NCBI RefSeq assembly: GCF_003259435.1
Contig: NZ_QLMA01000006.1
Coordinates: 310,001 to 374,000 of the forward strand
Direction: 5' to 3'
From: Chitinophaga dinghuensis
GTDB lineage: Bacteria > Bacteroidota > Bacteroidia > Chitinophagales > Chitinophagaceae
DNA: 64,000 bases
Shown here: piece by piece, positions 1 through 8,835 of the stretch
Layout: every line of letters begins with the position of its first letter
Numbering within the stretch: position 1 is the stretch's first letter
Position numbers and translations under genes: made by a program
The notes under the pieces: generated by a model
What the model saw: only the letters and a program-made list of their open reading frames with translations
Told to the model about the DNA's origin: nothing
The model's database searches: none

Positions 1-1058
1 AAGTTATTACTGTAATCCAATCTGATCTTACTGTTTTTAGTCCCTTTCTTAGTAGTGATGAGCACTACGCCAAAAGCTGCGCTGGCGCCATAAATAGCGG
101 CAGATCCGGCATCTTTCAGTACCGTTACGGATTCAATATCGTTGGGATTAATCAGGTTCAGCGCACCGCTGAAAGGCACGTTATCCACGAGGATGAGCGG
201 ACCGCCTCCATTGATACTGGTGGTACCGCGGATATTAAAAGTAAAACCTCCGCCCGGTTCGCCGGTTCCTGTTGTTACCTGTAAGCCAGGCACGACGCCT
301 TGTAACAACGTTCCGGTGGTACTCACCGGACGGTTTCCCAGCAGTTCGTCCATCTTAACTACGTTTACGGAACTGGTTAGATTGGTTTTCTTTTGCGTAC
401 CAAAACCTACTACCACAATTTCATCTATTTTTTTATCTGCAGGTTTCAGGACGATGTCTATAGTTCCCGCCTGTGATACCGGTAATTCCAGCGTTTCATA
501 GCCGATGAAAGTTACTACAAGAATACCGCCTTTATCCGGGATCTTCAGGGTGAAGTTACCAGCGGCATCTGCCGCCGTTCCCAGCTTGGAGTCTTTCAAT
601 GCAACAGTGGCGCCAGGTAATGCGCCGCCTTTTTCGTCAGTGATATGTCCGCGAATCACCAGATCCGCCAGTGCGCCTGGAACAAGGGCTGGTATAGGCT
701 TTTCCCGGATAAGAATTGTTTTGTCTACAATCCTGTAATCGAAGGGCTGGTCTATGAAACACAATGCGAGCACCTTTTCTACGGGCATTTCCCGCACGTT
801 TATTTTTACTTTGTTGGCACGCGCCAGCAGATGACTATCAAACCAGAAGTCGTACCCAGTCTGTTTGGTGATAGATCGTAAAACCTTTTCCAGTGATGCT
901 TTATCGGCGTTGATGGTCACTTGTTGACCACTTGTTTTGGCGGATAAATGGAGGCATACGGATAATAAGAATAGTGTAATCAATTTCATGATCAACAGCT
1001 TTTTTAGAAAAGACCATTGGTTCAATCCCCGTTGGTAAGAGGAATGCATTAAAATCAT
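1..1058 (-). CDS. SusC/RagA-type TonB-linked outer membrane receptor, N-terminal part (runs off the window)
   Basis: About 352 residues are visible; the rest lies beyond position 1. In order they show a signal sequence (hydrophobic stretch MKLITLFLLSV), an STN-like secretin/TonB N-terminal domain, a carboxypeptidase-regulatory-like beta domain, and the start of the plug with the TonB-box-like stretch VVVGFGTQKKTNLTSS, followed by the IRG and DAGSAAIYGA motifs typical of SusC. Three in-frame starts are possible: ATG at 1058, 1049 and 989. I prefer an upstream one because relatives in this group often carry a short leader ending in LLIMKL before the signal peptide, but this is not proven. It follows a FecR gene and an ECF sigma gene on the same strand, the usual order for a sigma-regulated SusC/SusD uptake locus. 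An STN domain fits signalling to that FecR. The substrate cannot be read from this fragment. Confidence 0.9.
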   Translation of the reverse strand, partial: MILMHSSYQRGLNQWSFLKKLLIMKLITLFLLSVCLHLSAKTSGQQVTINADKASLEKVLRSITKQTGYDFWFDSHLLARANKVKINVREMPVEKVLALCFIDQPFDYRIVDKTILIREKPIPALVPGALADLVIRGHITDEKGGALPGATVALKDSKLGTAADAAGNFTLKIPDKGGILVVTFIGYETLELPVSQAGTIDIVLKPADKKIDEIVVVGFGTQKKTNLTSSVNVVKMDELLGNRPVSTTGTLLQGVVPGLQVTTGTGEPGGGFTFNIRGTTSINGGGPLILVDNVPFSGALNLINPNDIESVTVLKDAGSAAIYGASAAFGVVLITTKKGTKNSKIRLDYSNN

Positions 1059-1144
1059 ACTTTTGTTGTTTAGGCGTGACAAAAAAGGCCCCTTCCCCGG
1101 AAGCCGTGGTTTACATTGAGTTTTTTTGGCACATGCCTGAATCT

Positions 1145-1171
1145 GCCGGGAGTCGCCCCACGACTTCCGGC
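1145..1171 (-). other. Hairpin between fecR and susC
   Basis: GCCGGGAGTCG (1145-1155) pairs with CGACTTCCGGC (1161-1171): 11 pairs with one G-U and a 5-nt loop. It lies in the leader between FecR and the SusC start. No T-run follows on the minus strand, so it is not a classical terminator. It could attenuate or stabilise the transcript. Confidence 0.4.
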
Positions 1172-1206
1172 TTCATTTACTACATGCGCTGTTGGTGATA
1201 CTTGTG

Positions 1207-2382
1207 TTATGGCATTACCATGAGTGTTTTCCCTTCTAGTTTAAAGTGAATTCCATTTTGTTCCATGATTTTCAGGACTTCCGACAAGCTTTTCCTTCTG
1301 GAAATACTAGCAGTAAAAAAGCGGTTAGGAATATTACGGGGATAGACGACAGTGATGTCATACCAGCGACCCAGTTGATTCATGATGGATTTTAGTTCCT
1401 CATTTCGGAAGTGAAACATATCTTGTTTCCATGATAATACTTCTTCCAGGTCTGCATCATCCTTTACGATAACTGCGTCATTGGACTGTGTAATGGCCTG
1501 CTGTCCACTGTTCAGCACATTCATCGTTCCTGTTTTAGTTTGGTTGATCTGTAATTTTCCGGTTACTAATGTTGTTTTTGTGATAGACTCATCTTCATAT
1601 GACTGTACATTAAATGTAGTTCCAAGAACATGGATAACCTCATTGCGTACCTGTACGGTAAAAGGTTTGCTGGCATTTTGTGCTACATCAAAATAGGCTT
1701 CTCCTGTTACATGTACCATTCGTGTATCTTTGGGAAATGGTACCATGAAAGATACGCTGGTGGCTACGTTTATCCAGAGGTCGCTGCCATCAGGTAAGGT
1801 CACCTGTAATGGCTTACTCCCTTTGGGAACGGTGATGGTATTCAATTCCGGTCGGTGATTCCCATCAGTATTTTCATTATAGACCAATTGGTCGGCTGCC
1901 AGTTTTTGTGCGCCTGTTCCTTTGAGTTGTCCGTCTGCGCCAGGTTGCAGACTATCTATATAAATTTTCTGGCCGTTACGCAAAGTGATAAATGCCCTGT
2001 TTGCTGCAGGTGCGGGGATGTCTGCCATATGCTTGGCAATGGGTGTATGGCTGGATGGTGGCCGGTTCCAGAGAAGGTACCCTGCTACCATCAGCAACAG
2101 GCTGATACTGGCTGCCACCAGCAATGGTCGCTGGTAGCTCCTGCGTAATGTACGCACGGAACCGGTATGCGCGTCCAGTTGCTCCCAGATGCGAGACCTG
2201 GTGGCCAATAGCGCTGACAGCTCCTGTTTTACTTTTTCCTCATCTGAAAACTCGGCGAAAAGGGCATTGTTTTCTTCATTGCTCATTCTCCATTGTTCCA
2301 ATGTGGCGGCTTCTTCAGCCGTAAGTTCACCGTATAAATGCTTCAGTAGTAAATCTGTTATTTGTTTCTGCGACAATGGCAT
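1207..2382 (-). CDS. FecR family anti-sigma factor / signal transducer
   Basis: 391 residues, normal for a Bacteroidetes FecR. The N-terminal cytoplasmic part (about 1-80) resembles the DUF4880 sigma-binding region. One membrane span lies near 87-106 (LLVAASISLLLMVAGYLL). A periplasmic FecR domain follows at about 180-280, with the core VPKGSKPLQVTLPDGS and GEAYFDVAQN, and a C-terminal DUF4974-like region ends in GKTLMVMP. Such proteins hold an ECF sigma factor and release it when the STN domain of a loaded TonB receptor signals across the periplasm. It sits between the sigma gene (2459-3040) and the SusC gene (1-1058) on the same strand, so they probably act as one unit. Confidence 0.93.
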   Translation of the reverse strand: MPLSQKQITDLLLKHLYGELTAEEAATLEQWRMSNEENNALFAEFSDEEKVKQELSALLATRSRIWEQLDAHTGSVRTLRRSYQRPLLVAASISLLLMVAGYLLWNRPPSSHTPIAKHMADIPAPAANRAFITLRNGQKIYIDSLQPGADGQLKGTGAQKLAADQLVYNENTDGNHRPELNTITVPKGSKPLQVTLPDGSDLWINVATSVSFMVPFPKDTRMVHVTGEAYFDVAQNASKPFTVQVRNEVIHVLGTTFNVQSYEDESITKTTLVTGKLQINQTKTGTMNVLNSGQQAITQSNDAVIVKDDADLEEVLSWKQDMFHFRNEELKSIMNQLGRWYDITVVYPRNIPNRFFTASISRRKSLSEVLKIMEQNGIHFKLEGKTLMVMP

Positions 2383-2458
2383 TCGATTCTACAGTTCTTT
2401 GGTTGTAACTATAGGACACCGCCGAAAAGAAATTGTCCCGAAAATTTTAAAAAATATT

Positions 2459-3040
2459 TTAACGGGAGATGAGTAACATGAGGAGCAGCAATTCGTTCTT
2501 CAATAGCTTAGTACGGAGTTGCTTGATGGCGGCTGTTTTCAGGTTCCGAACGGTTTTTTCACTGACGCCGGTATGTTCTGCAATTTCCTCATTCTTCAAA
2601 CCTTTCAGGCTTAATTGGAGTATGTCTGCCATACGTCCCGGCAGTTTTTCAATTTCCTGGTATAAATGTTTATACACCTCGGAGCGTGGGTCCGCGTATA
2701 GTTCGAAAGTATAGTGTTCGTTATCCTGGCGTCTGGCCAGTTCCTGATGCCGGTTATGCAGGCGCTCAGCATCCCGCAGGTGGTTCAGACATGCATTACG
2801 GGCTATAGTACAAAGGAAAGCAGATAAATTGGAAGAAGGAGGTAGCTCACTGCGTTTATCCCATAACTTCACAAAAGTTTCCAGGGTGATATCTTCCGCA
2901 ATCTGTCGGTCTTCCACAAACTTCAGGGAGAAATGAAATACCTGGAGGAAGTATTGATTATACACTGCCTCAAAAGCTCTCCTGTCATCTTTTGACAGTT
3001 TTTCAATCAGCAACTCATCAGTTTGTAGGTAGGCAGTCAT
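2459..3040 (-). CDS. ECF RNA polymerase sigma-70 factor (Bacteroides expansion type)
   Basis: 193 residues with region 2 (about 20-90: YNQYFLQVFHF, AEDITLETFVKLWDKR) and region 4 (about 130-185: KNEEIAEHTGVSEKTVRNLK helix-turn-helix). The C-terminal tail is very Leu-rich (NELLLLMLLISR), which is common in this subgroup. It starts the sigma-FecR-SusC series running leftward, and ECF factors of this kind activate the receptor operon on substrate sensing. The 76 bp between it and fecR hold no clear promoter or terminator, so the two are probably co-transcribed. The start at 3040 is the first ATG of the frame and gives a normal length. Confidence 0.93.
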   Translation of the reverse strand: MTAYLQTDELLIEKLSKDDRRAFEAVYNQYFLQVFHFSLKFVEDRQIAEDITLETFVKLWDKRSELPPSSNLSAFLCTIARNACLNHLRDAERLHNRHQELARRQDNEHYTFELYADPRSEVYKHLYQEIEKLPGRMADILQLSLKGLKNEEIAEHTGVSEKTVRNLKTAAIKQLRTKLLKNELLLLMLLISR

Positions 3041-3204
3041 TATTTTTCAACACTGGAACAAAAGCTAAAATAGTAAAACGGCATATAGCATGCAATTTAT
3101 TCTTTTCAAGTGATTATCAGCCGAATGTTTGTATCTTAATAGATCGTGGATCACAGCCAACAAATCAAACTGGCACTTGTTTTAACCTATAAAAGCCCGG
3201 AATC

Positions 3205-5304
3205 ATGGACCCTCATCACGAACATGCTCATCAACAGACAACCCCTACACATATACATCAACATCCTTCCGCAGGTGAAAATAATACGCATGAAGCGCAT
3301 CAGCAGGAGGAAATGGATCATGGCAAGATGCCAATGAACCATAGCGGGCACGCCGGTCATGGCGCCCATGGCGGACATGACCATAATGCTATGATCAATG
3401 ACTTTAAAAAAAGGTTCTATGTAGTGCTGGTACTCACCGTTCCAGTAATGCTATTGTCACATATGATTCAGCAATGGCTGGGCTTACAGATTGATTTTCC
3501 CGGAGGAAAGTATGTCTTGTTTGCCCTGAGTACCATCATTTATTTTTATGGGGGATGGCCTTTCCTCACCGGATGGGCACAGGAAATGAAGCAGCGTAAT
3601 CCGGGAATGATGACACTGATTGGCTTCGCTATTACCGTCGCTTTCGTATATAGTGTCGCTACACTTTTTGGATTGGCAGGAATGGATTTCTTCTGGGAAC
3701 TGGCTACCCTGATACTTATCATGCTCCTGGGACACTGGATTGAAATGAGCGCTGTTGCCGGAGCAGGACGGGAGTTGGAGCTGCTAGTGAAATTGATGCC
3801 GGCGGAAGCTCACCTCGTAAAAGGCAACGATATACAAGAAGTAAAAACAGACAGTCTTCAACCCAATGATGTTATTCTGATCAAACCCGGTGAAAAAATA
3901 GCCGCAGACGGTGTGGTGAAAGAGGGCAGCAGTTATGTAAATGAATCTATGCTGACAGGGGAATCCAAACCAGTGGAGAAAAAAACGGGCGATAAAGTAA
4001 TTGCAGGTTCCATCAACGGAAATGGCGCTATGCAGATTACCGTTTCGCACGACAGTGCAGGATCTTATTTGTCGCAGGTGATCAAACTGGTTAATGATGC
4101 GCAACAGGCCAAATCCGGTACGCAACTGCTGGCAGATAAAGCCGCCCGCTGGCTAACGCTGGTGGCGATTGTTGCCGGTATCGTCACTTTCTTCATCTGG
4201 TGGTTCACTGGAAGTAGTTTGGCCTTCGCGATGGAAAGAATGGTAACAGTAATTGTGATATGTTGTCCGCATGCGCTGGGACTTGCTATTCCATTGGTGG
4301 TAGCGAGATCTACCACCATTGCCGCGCAACATGGACTCCTTATCAAAAACAGAACAGCTTTTGAAAATGCACGCAAAATAGATACGCTGGTATTTGATAA
4401 AACAGGTACGCTGACGGTTGGCAGATTCGAAGTAACCGCTATGGAATCGTATATGCCTGACCGTAGTAAAGAGGAGATATTGGCGTTGGCGGCATCCGCA
4501 GAGCAACAGTCAGAGCATCCAATTGCTACCGGTATTATTGCTAAAGCCAACGAATTGCATTTGCAGATTCCTGCTGCCAGTGAGGTACAAGCTCTTTCTG
4601 GAAAAGGGATTCAGGCAACCGTTGGGAAAGATACAGTACTGGTGGCGTCTCCGGCTTATGCCCGCGAGCATTTCCAGTTACCGCCTGTACAAACAGACGA
4701 TACTGGTACGCTTTCTTATGTCATTGTAAATGGGCAGCCTGCGGGGTATTTGCTGTTGTCTGATCAGGTCCGTCCCGAATCTGCGGGGGCGGTGCAGTCG
4801 CTCAAAGCGGATCACATTACTACGGTGCTGCTTACTGGCGATAACCGCAAAGTAGCGGCAGTAGTAGGAGAACAACTGCATCTTGATAAGGTGATTGCGG
4901 AAGTTTTACCGCACCAGAAACTGGATGCTATTAAGGAATTGCAACAGGAGGGGAGATACGTAGCCATGACCGGAGATGGCATCAACGATGCGCCAGCCCT
5001 GGCCCAGGCGGATATTGGGATTGCCGTGGGCTCCGGTTCAGATATTGCTGCAGAAACAGCCGGTATTGTATTGGTAAACAGTAATCCGGCAGATATCGTG
5101 AGTCTCATTCGGTTTGGAAAAGCCACCTATCGTAAAATGGTCCAGAACCTGGCCTGGGCAACGGGTTATAACCTGATTGCCATGCCATTGGCAGCAGGTA
5201 TTTTAGCTCCCTGGGGGATTATACTTAGTCCGGCCGCAGGCGCGGTATTAATGACAGTGAGTACTGTGGTAGTTGCCATCAATGCAAAGTTGTTGAAATT
5301 ATAA
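3205..5304 (+). CDS. copB: CopB-like copper-translocating P1B-type ATPase
   Basis: 699 residues. The first 60 or so are a His-rich metal-binding tail (HEHAHQQ, HAGHGAHGGHDH) in place of the Cys-based HMA domains of CopA. The membrane metal site reads C354-P355-H356, the CPH motif that defines the P1B-3 (CopB) group, instead of CPC. Other landmarks are TGES in the actuator domain, the phosphorylation site DKTGTLT with Asp near 398, SEHP in the nucleotide domain, and GDGIND in the hinge. The protein should export copper (Cu+ or Cu2+) across the inner membrane using ATP. It stands alone: no copper sensor, chaperone or CusCBA partner adjoins it. The gene symbol is assigned by motif, not by a search. 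Confidence 0.93.
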   Translation: MDPHHEHAHQQTTPTHIHQHPSAGENNTHEAHQQEEMDHGKMPMNHSGHAGHGAHGGHDHNAMINDFKKRFYVVLVLTVPVMLLSHMIQQWLGLQIDFPGGKYVLFALSTIIYFYGGWPFLTGWAQEMKQRNPGMMTLIGFAITVAFVYSVATLFGLAGMDFFWELATLILIMLLGHWIEMSAVAGAGRELELLVKLMPAEAHLVKGNDIQEVKTDSLQPNDVILIKPGEKIAADGVVKEGSSYVNESMLTGESKPVEKKTGDKVIAGSINGNGAMQITVSHDSAGSYLSQVIKLVNDAQQAKSGTQLLADKAARWLTLVAIVAGIVTFFIWWFTGSSLAFAMERMVTVIVICCPHALGLAIPLVVARSTTIAAQHGLLIKNRTAFENARKIDTLVFDKTGTLTVGRFEVTAMESYMPDRSKEEILALAASAEQQSEHPIATGIIAKANELHLQIPAASEVQALSGKGIQATVGKDTVLVASPAYAREHFQLPPVQTDDTGTLSYVIVNGQPAGYLLLSDQVRPESAGAVQSLKADHITTVLLTGDNRKVAAVVGEQLHLDKVIAEVLPHQKLDAIKELQQEGRYVAMTGDGINDAPALAQADIGIAVGSGSDIAAETAGIVLVNSNPADIVSLIRFGKATYRKMVQNLAWATGYNLIAMPLAAGILAPWGIILSPAAGAVLMTVSTVVVAINAKLLKL

Positions 5305-5339
5305 CAAATCATTAGTTCCAATTCAAATAAATATTTCTG

Positions 5340-5347
5340 TAGATTTG
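5340..5347 (+). promoter_or_regulatory. -7-like box TAGATTTG upstream of the SPFH gene
   Basis: This 8-mer fits the Bacteroidetes TAnnTTTG consensus and lies 34 nt before the ATG at 5382. No TTG lies at the usual upstream distance, so the call rests on one box. Confidence 0.35.
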
Positions 5348-5381
5348 ACTGACAATTAACTCGTATTAAAAACCTGTCATT

Positions 5382-6524
5382 ATGGGATTATTAGATAAAC
5401 TCAGGAATGAATTTATTGACATTATTGAATGGACGGATACGTCCGCGGATACTATTGTTTGGAAATTTCCCCGCTATCAGAATGAGATAAAACAAAACGC
5501 CAAACTCACCGTACGTGAATCACAGGTAGCTGTGTTTATGAATGAGGGTAAGATTGCGGATGTGTTTCCGGCTGGAATGTATACACTGAATACACAGAAC
5601 CTACCTATCCTGGCTACCTTACAGGGTTGGAAATATGGCTTTAACAGCCCTTATAAAGCGGATGTTTTCTTCGTGAGCACACGCCAGTTTACCAACCAGA
5701 AATGGGGTACCAAGAATCCGATTATGTTGCGTGATGCGGAATTTGGTCCGCTGCGTATACGCGCATTCGGTAGCTATGCATTCCGCATTAAAGATGCTGG
5801 CGAGTTCCTGAAAGAGATTTCAGCGACCAACCCAGAGTTTACCGTTGATGGTATCAATGAACAGCTCCGTAACCTGGCCGTTTCCCGCGGTATGGATGCC
5901 ATTGCGGAATCAAGAATTCCGGTATTGGACCTGGCGGCAAACTATGACGAAGTTTCCAAAATTATCGGCGATAAAATCAGCCCTGAGTTCAATGAACTGG
6001 GTCTGGAACTGACTAAATTCCTGATCGAAAACATTTCCCTGCCACCAGAAGTGGAAGCAGCGCTGGACAAACGCAGCAGCATGGGTATCGTTGGTAATCT
6101 GGGTGCATATGCACAGTTCCAGGCTGCCAATGCCATGGAAAAATCTGCAGAGAATCCAGGCAGCGGCGGTCTCGCAGGCGCCGGTCTGGGCCTGGGCATG
6201 GGCGCAGCAATGATGGGCCAGGTAGGTAATGTTTTCCAGCAGAATACTTTTAATCCGGTAACCGGCCAGAGTGGAACCGGTGCTGCTGCTCCAACCCCGG
6301 GCGCAGTTCCTCCGCCATTACCTGCTGCAGTCGCTTTCTACGTGGCTGTAGATGGTAAACAATCCGGTCCTTTTGAACTGGATCAGTTGCGTCAACTGGC
6401 CGCTGCTGGTCAGCTGAAAGGCGATACCCTGGTATGGAAAGCTGGTATGGCTGCATGGTCGGCCGCTTCCACTGTGCCAGAAATGGCGCCGGTACTCGCA
6501 ACCGTTCCTCCGCCATTACCTTAA
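5382..6524 (+). CDS. SPFH-domain protein with C-terminal GYF_2 domain (YdjI-like)
   Basis: 380 residues. The first 220 or so form a virion-core-protein-like SPFH domain (SQVAVFMNEGKIADVFPAG near the start; DKISPEFNELGLELTKFLIENISLPPE cut to its core ISPEFNELGLEL). A Gly/Ala/Met-rich linker follows (LAGAGLGLGMGAAMMG), then a Pro-rich stretch, then a GYF_2-like domain at about 325-375 (DGKQSGPF, GDTLVWKAGMAAWSAA), ending in VPPPLP. In Bacillus the related YdjI works with the zinc-ribbon membrane protein YdjG and the PspA-like YdjF at the membrane. Here the next gene is a zinc-ribbon protein with a C-terminal span, so a membrane-scaffold pair is likely. No signal peptide is visible, so the protein is probably cytoplasmic and recruited to the membrane. 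Confidence 0.85.
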   Translation: MGLLDKLRNEFIDIIEWTDTSADTIVWKFPRYQNEIKQNAKLTVRESQVAVFMNEGKIADVFPAGMYTLNTQNLPILATLQGWKYGFNSPYKADVFFVSTRQFTNQKWGTKNPIMLRDAEFGPLRIRAFGSYAFRIKDAGEFLKEISATNPEFTVDGINEQLRNLAVSRGMDAIAESRIPVLDLAANYDEVSKIIGDKISPEFNELGLELTKFLIENISLPPEVEAALDKRSSMGIVGNLGAYAQFQAANAMEKSAENPGSGGLAGAGLGLGMGAAMMGQVGNVFQQNTFNPVTGQSGTGAAAPTPGAVPPPLPAAVAFYVAVDGKQSGPFELDQLRQLAAAGQLKGDTLVWKAGMAAWSAASTVPEMAPVLATVPPPLP

Positions 6525-6581
6525 TTTATTGGGCAGTGCGGTTTGTGCCGCACTGCTATCTAACTGACTGAATATTGCCCT

Positions 6582-7703
6582 ATGTCATTTGAGGACAAAA
6601 CAAGTGAAACGGTCTCCTCTCTGAAGTGTCAGAACTGTGGAGCGGTGTTGCACTACGCACCCGGTACCAACAGCCTGAAATGCGACTACTGCGGAACTGT
6701 AAACGAAATCTCGCAGGAAACAGAAACGGAGGTGCATGCCTTCGATTACCAGGAATTTATCGCCTCCGAACAGGCACATACTTCTGCTACTCAGGAGGCA
6801 GTAGTAGTGAAATGTACCAACTGCGGCGCATCCACTACTTTGCTGCCCAATGTAACGGCCGATTCCTGCCCGTTCTGTGCATCGCCACTGGTGATAGACC
6901 ATGCACAGACCACCTCCATGCTGCAGCCACATTATGTGCTGCCATTTATCATTAAAGACGGCGAAGCATTAGGATTCTTCCGGAACTGGATGAGCAAACT
7001 GTGGTTCGCTCCATCCGACCTGGTGAAAAAAGTGAGAGATGGGTCTTCCCAGCAACTGAAAGGAGTTTACATCCCACACTGGAGCTACGATACAGATACC
7101 AGCACTTCGTATACTGGTCAACGTGGTGAATATTATTACGTGACAGAAACCTACACCGAAACGGTAAACGGCAGGGAAGAGACCCGTACCCGCCAGGTAC
7201 GCCACACTGCCTGGTATCGTACATCCGGTCACGTTAGCAATGATTTCCGTGATGTACTGGTTTCCGCCAGCCCTTCACTGCCACAGAAAATGGCTGTGAT
7301 CCTGGAACCATGGAAACTGGAACTGCTGAAAAGCTATGATGGTCGCTATTTGAGCGGCTTCCGGGCGGAAATATATCAAACGAATGCAGAACAAGGACTG
7401 GTACTGGCACAGAAAAGAATGGACCCTGTCATTCGCGGAGAAATCTGCGATGATATCGGAGGTGATGAACAAATCATCGACCATTACGATGTACAGTATA
7501 ACAACCTTGGCCTGAAATACTTACTGCTCCCTGTCTGGATCAGCGCCTACAAATACAACGATAAGGTATATCATTTCGTGGTAAATGCTACTACCGGTGA
7601 AGTAACAGGCGACAGACCATACAGCTGGGTGAAGATTGCAGGACTGGTGATTGCAATTCTTGCGATCATCGTTATCATCTACCAGATGTCACAACAACAT
7701 TAA
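6582..7703 (+). CDS. TFIIB-type zinc-ribbon protein with C-terminal membrane anchor (YdjG-like)
   Basis: 373 residues. Two zinc ribbons open the protein: C-x2-C...C-x2-C in LKCQNCGAVL...LKCDYCG (about 14-41) and VKCTNCGAST...DSCPFCASP (about 77-102). A beta-rich middle region carries aromatic repeats (SYTGQRGEYYYVTETYTE cut here). One membrane span ends the chain (IAGLVIAILAIIVIIYQM). It starts 57 nt after the SPFH-GYF gene and is probably in the same operon, followed by a terminator. Relatives are sometimes labelled primosomal protein N'-like because of the zinc ribbons, but no helicase motif is present. The function is inferred from the YdjG-YdjI pairing: a membrane partner or recruiter of the SPFH protein. 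Confidence 0.8.
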   Translation: MSFEDKTSETVSSLKCQNCGAVLHYAPGTNSLKCDYCGTVNEISQETETEVHAFDYQEFIASEQAHTSATQEAVVVKCTNCGASTTLLPNVTADSCPFCASPLVIDHAQTTSMLQPHYVLPFIIKDGEALGFFRNWMSKLWFAPSDLVKKVRDGSSQQLKGVYIPHWSYDTDTSTSYTGQRGEYYYVTETYTETVNGREETRTRQVRHTAWYRTSGHVSNDFRDVLVSASPSLPQKMAVILEPWKLELLKSYDGRYLSGFRAEIYQTNAEQGLVLAQKRMDPVIRGEICDDIGGDEQIIDHYDVQYNNLGLKYLLLPVWISAYKYNDKVYHFVVNATTGEVTGDRPYSWVKIAGLVIAILAIIVIIYQMSQQH

Positions 7704-7716
7704 GCTATATGAAAGC

Positions 7717-7753
7717 AAGGGCTGTTGCTACATAGTAGTGACAGCCCTTTTTT
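7717..7753 (+). terminator. Rho-independent terminator after the zinc-ribbon gene
   Basis: AAGGGCTGT (7717-7725) pairs with ACAGCCCTT (7741-7749), and a T-run follows. The inner loop can also pair (GCTAC/GTAG). Confidence 0.75.
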
Positions 7754-8162
7754 AATGCGGTAATTTCTTCTCCACCAAACCATATACCCAGGTGCCGGCA
7801 ATGGCACTCAATAAAGTGATCAGCACCACGGTAAACCCACTACCAATCTGCGCAAACAAAGGACCCGGACAAGCGCCTGTTATCGCCCAACCTAATCCGA
7901 AAATAATTCCTCCGAAAATCTGCCCCTTATCAAATTGCTTTGGCTCAATGGAAATAGGCGCTCCCTCAAAAGTTTTAATCCCGAACCGACGAATCAACTG
8001 CACAGCAATCATTCCGGTAATCACAGCGGTTCCAATGACACCGTACATATGAAAGGAGGTAAGCTGAAACATTTCCTGTATCCGAAACCAGCTAATGACC
8101 TGTGATTTCACTAACACAATTCCAAAGTATATCCCTGCCAGCAAGTATTTCATATTTTTCAT
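7752..8162 (-). CDS. YeeE/YedE-family half-transporter (DUF6691 type), small subunit
   Basis: 136 residues with about four hydrophobic spans (ISWFRI, VIGTAVITGMIAVQLI, IFGGIIFGLGWAITGACPGPL, VVLITLLSAIAGTWVYGL). The signature GACPGP holds the conserved Cys of the YeeE/YedE sulfur-transport fold. This half ends the operon, 6 nt after the larger half at 8169-8744. Such pairs move thiosulfate or related reduced-sulfur species and often sit by sulfur-transfer or persulfide genes. The substrate here is inferred from the family. Confidence 0.85.
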   Translation of the reverse strand: MKNMKYLLAGIYFGIVLVKSQVISWFRIQEMFQLTSFHMYGVIGTAVITGMIAVQLIRRFGIKTFEGAPISIEPKQFDKGQIFGGIIFGLGWAITGACPGPLFAQIGSGFTVVLITLLSAIAGTWVYGLVEKKLPH

Positions 8163-8168
8163 AATACA

Positions 8169-8744
8169 TTAATTAAGGATAGAAAATAACCAGGGTACAA
8201 TCACATTGGCAGAAAGAAACCCGCCTGCCATAAAACAAATAGTAGCCACCAGTGAAGGCCATTGCAGATTAGATAACCCCATAATCGAATGCCCGGAAGT
8301 ACAGCCACCAGCATACCTTGTACCAAAACCAACCAGAAAACCTCCGATTACAAAGAATACCAATCCTTTCCCTGTGAACACGTTGCTCCAGTTGAATATT
8401 TCATGAGGCAATAATCCCTGGTAGTTATGTAAATGATACTGTTCCAGTTTAACTTTTGTCGCCGCTGCAATCTCCATTTCACCATTTCCCTGCATCCAAT
8501 GTGCAGCGATAAATGCGCCAATGAGGATACCGCCGGCAAAAAATAAATTCCATTTCTGCGCCTTCCAATCGTATTTGAAGAAAGAGATATCCGCCGGAAA
8601 GCAGGCGGCACATATATGTCGGAGTGAAGAGGAGATGCCGAAGGCCTTATTACCCAACAACAATAGCAACGGAACAGTAAGACCTATCAGGAACCCGCCA
8701 ATAGCCCAATGCCAGGGCTGTAGCATGGCTTGTAAGAGTGTCAT
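8169..8744 (-). CDS. YeeE/YedE-family sulfur-compound transporter subunit
   Basis: 191 residues with about five membrane spans. The family signature [20 protein letters not shown] is present, with the conserved Cys in GGCTSGH; this is the counterpart of GACPGP in the next gene. Together the two make a complete YeeE-like channel split in two chains. The gene starts only 28 nt past the terminator of the upstream stress operon, so it needs its own promoter. That promoter would have to overlap the terminator; I could not identify it. Transport of thiosulfate or a related sulfur compound is inferred. Confidence 0.85.
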   Translation of the reverse strand: MTLLQAMLQPWHWAIGGFLIGLTVPLLLLLGNKAFGISSSLRHICAACFPADISFFKYDWKAQKWNLFFAGGILIGAFIAAHWMQGNGEMEIAAATKVKLEQYHLHNYQGLLPHEIFNWSNVFTGKGLVFFVIGGFLVGFGTRYAGGCTSGHSIMGLSNLQWPSLVATICFMAGGFLSANVIVPWLFSILN

Positions 8745-8772
8745 ATTATGGTTTTTTATAAAGATAATGAAT

Positions 8773-8810
8773 TAAAAAAACGGCTGGCAGGAAATCTCCC
8801 TGCCAGCCGT
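8773..8810 (-). terminator. Strong terminator of the YceI-to-GNAT operon
   Basis: On the minus strand ACGGCTGGCAGG/CCTGCCAGCCGT forms a perfect 12-bp stem with a 7-nt loop, followed by a T7 run (A-run at 8774-8780 on the plus strand). It separates the stress operon from the YeeE pair. Confidence 0.9.
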
Positions 8811-8835
8811 GGTGAAATAGGTGGTCCTATTTTCA

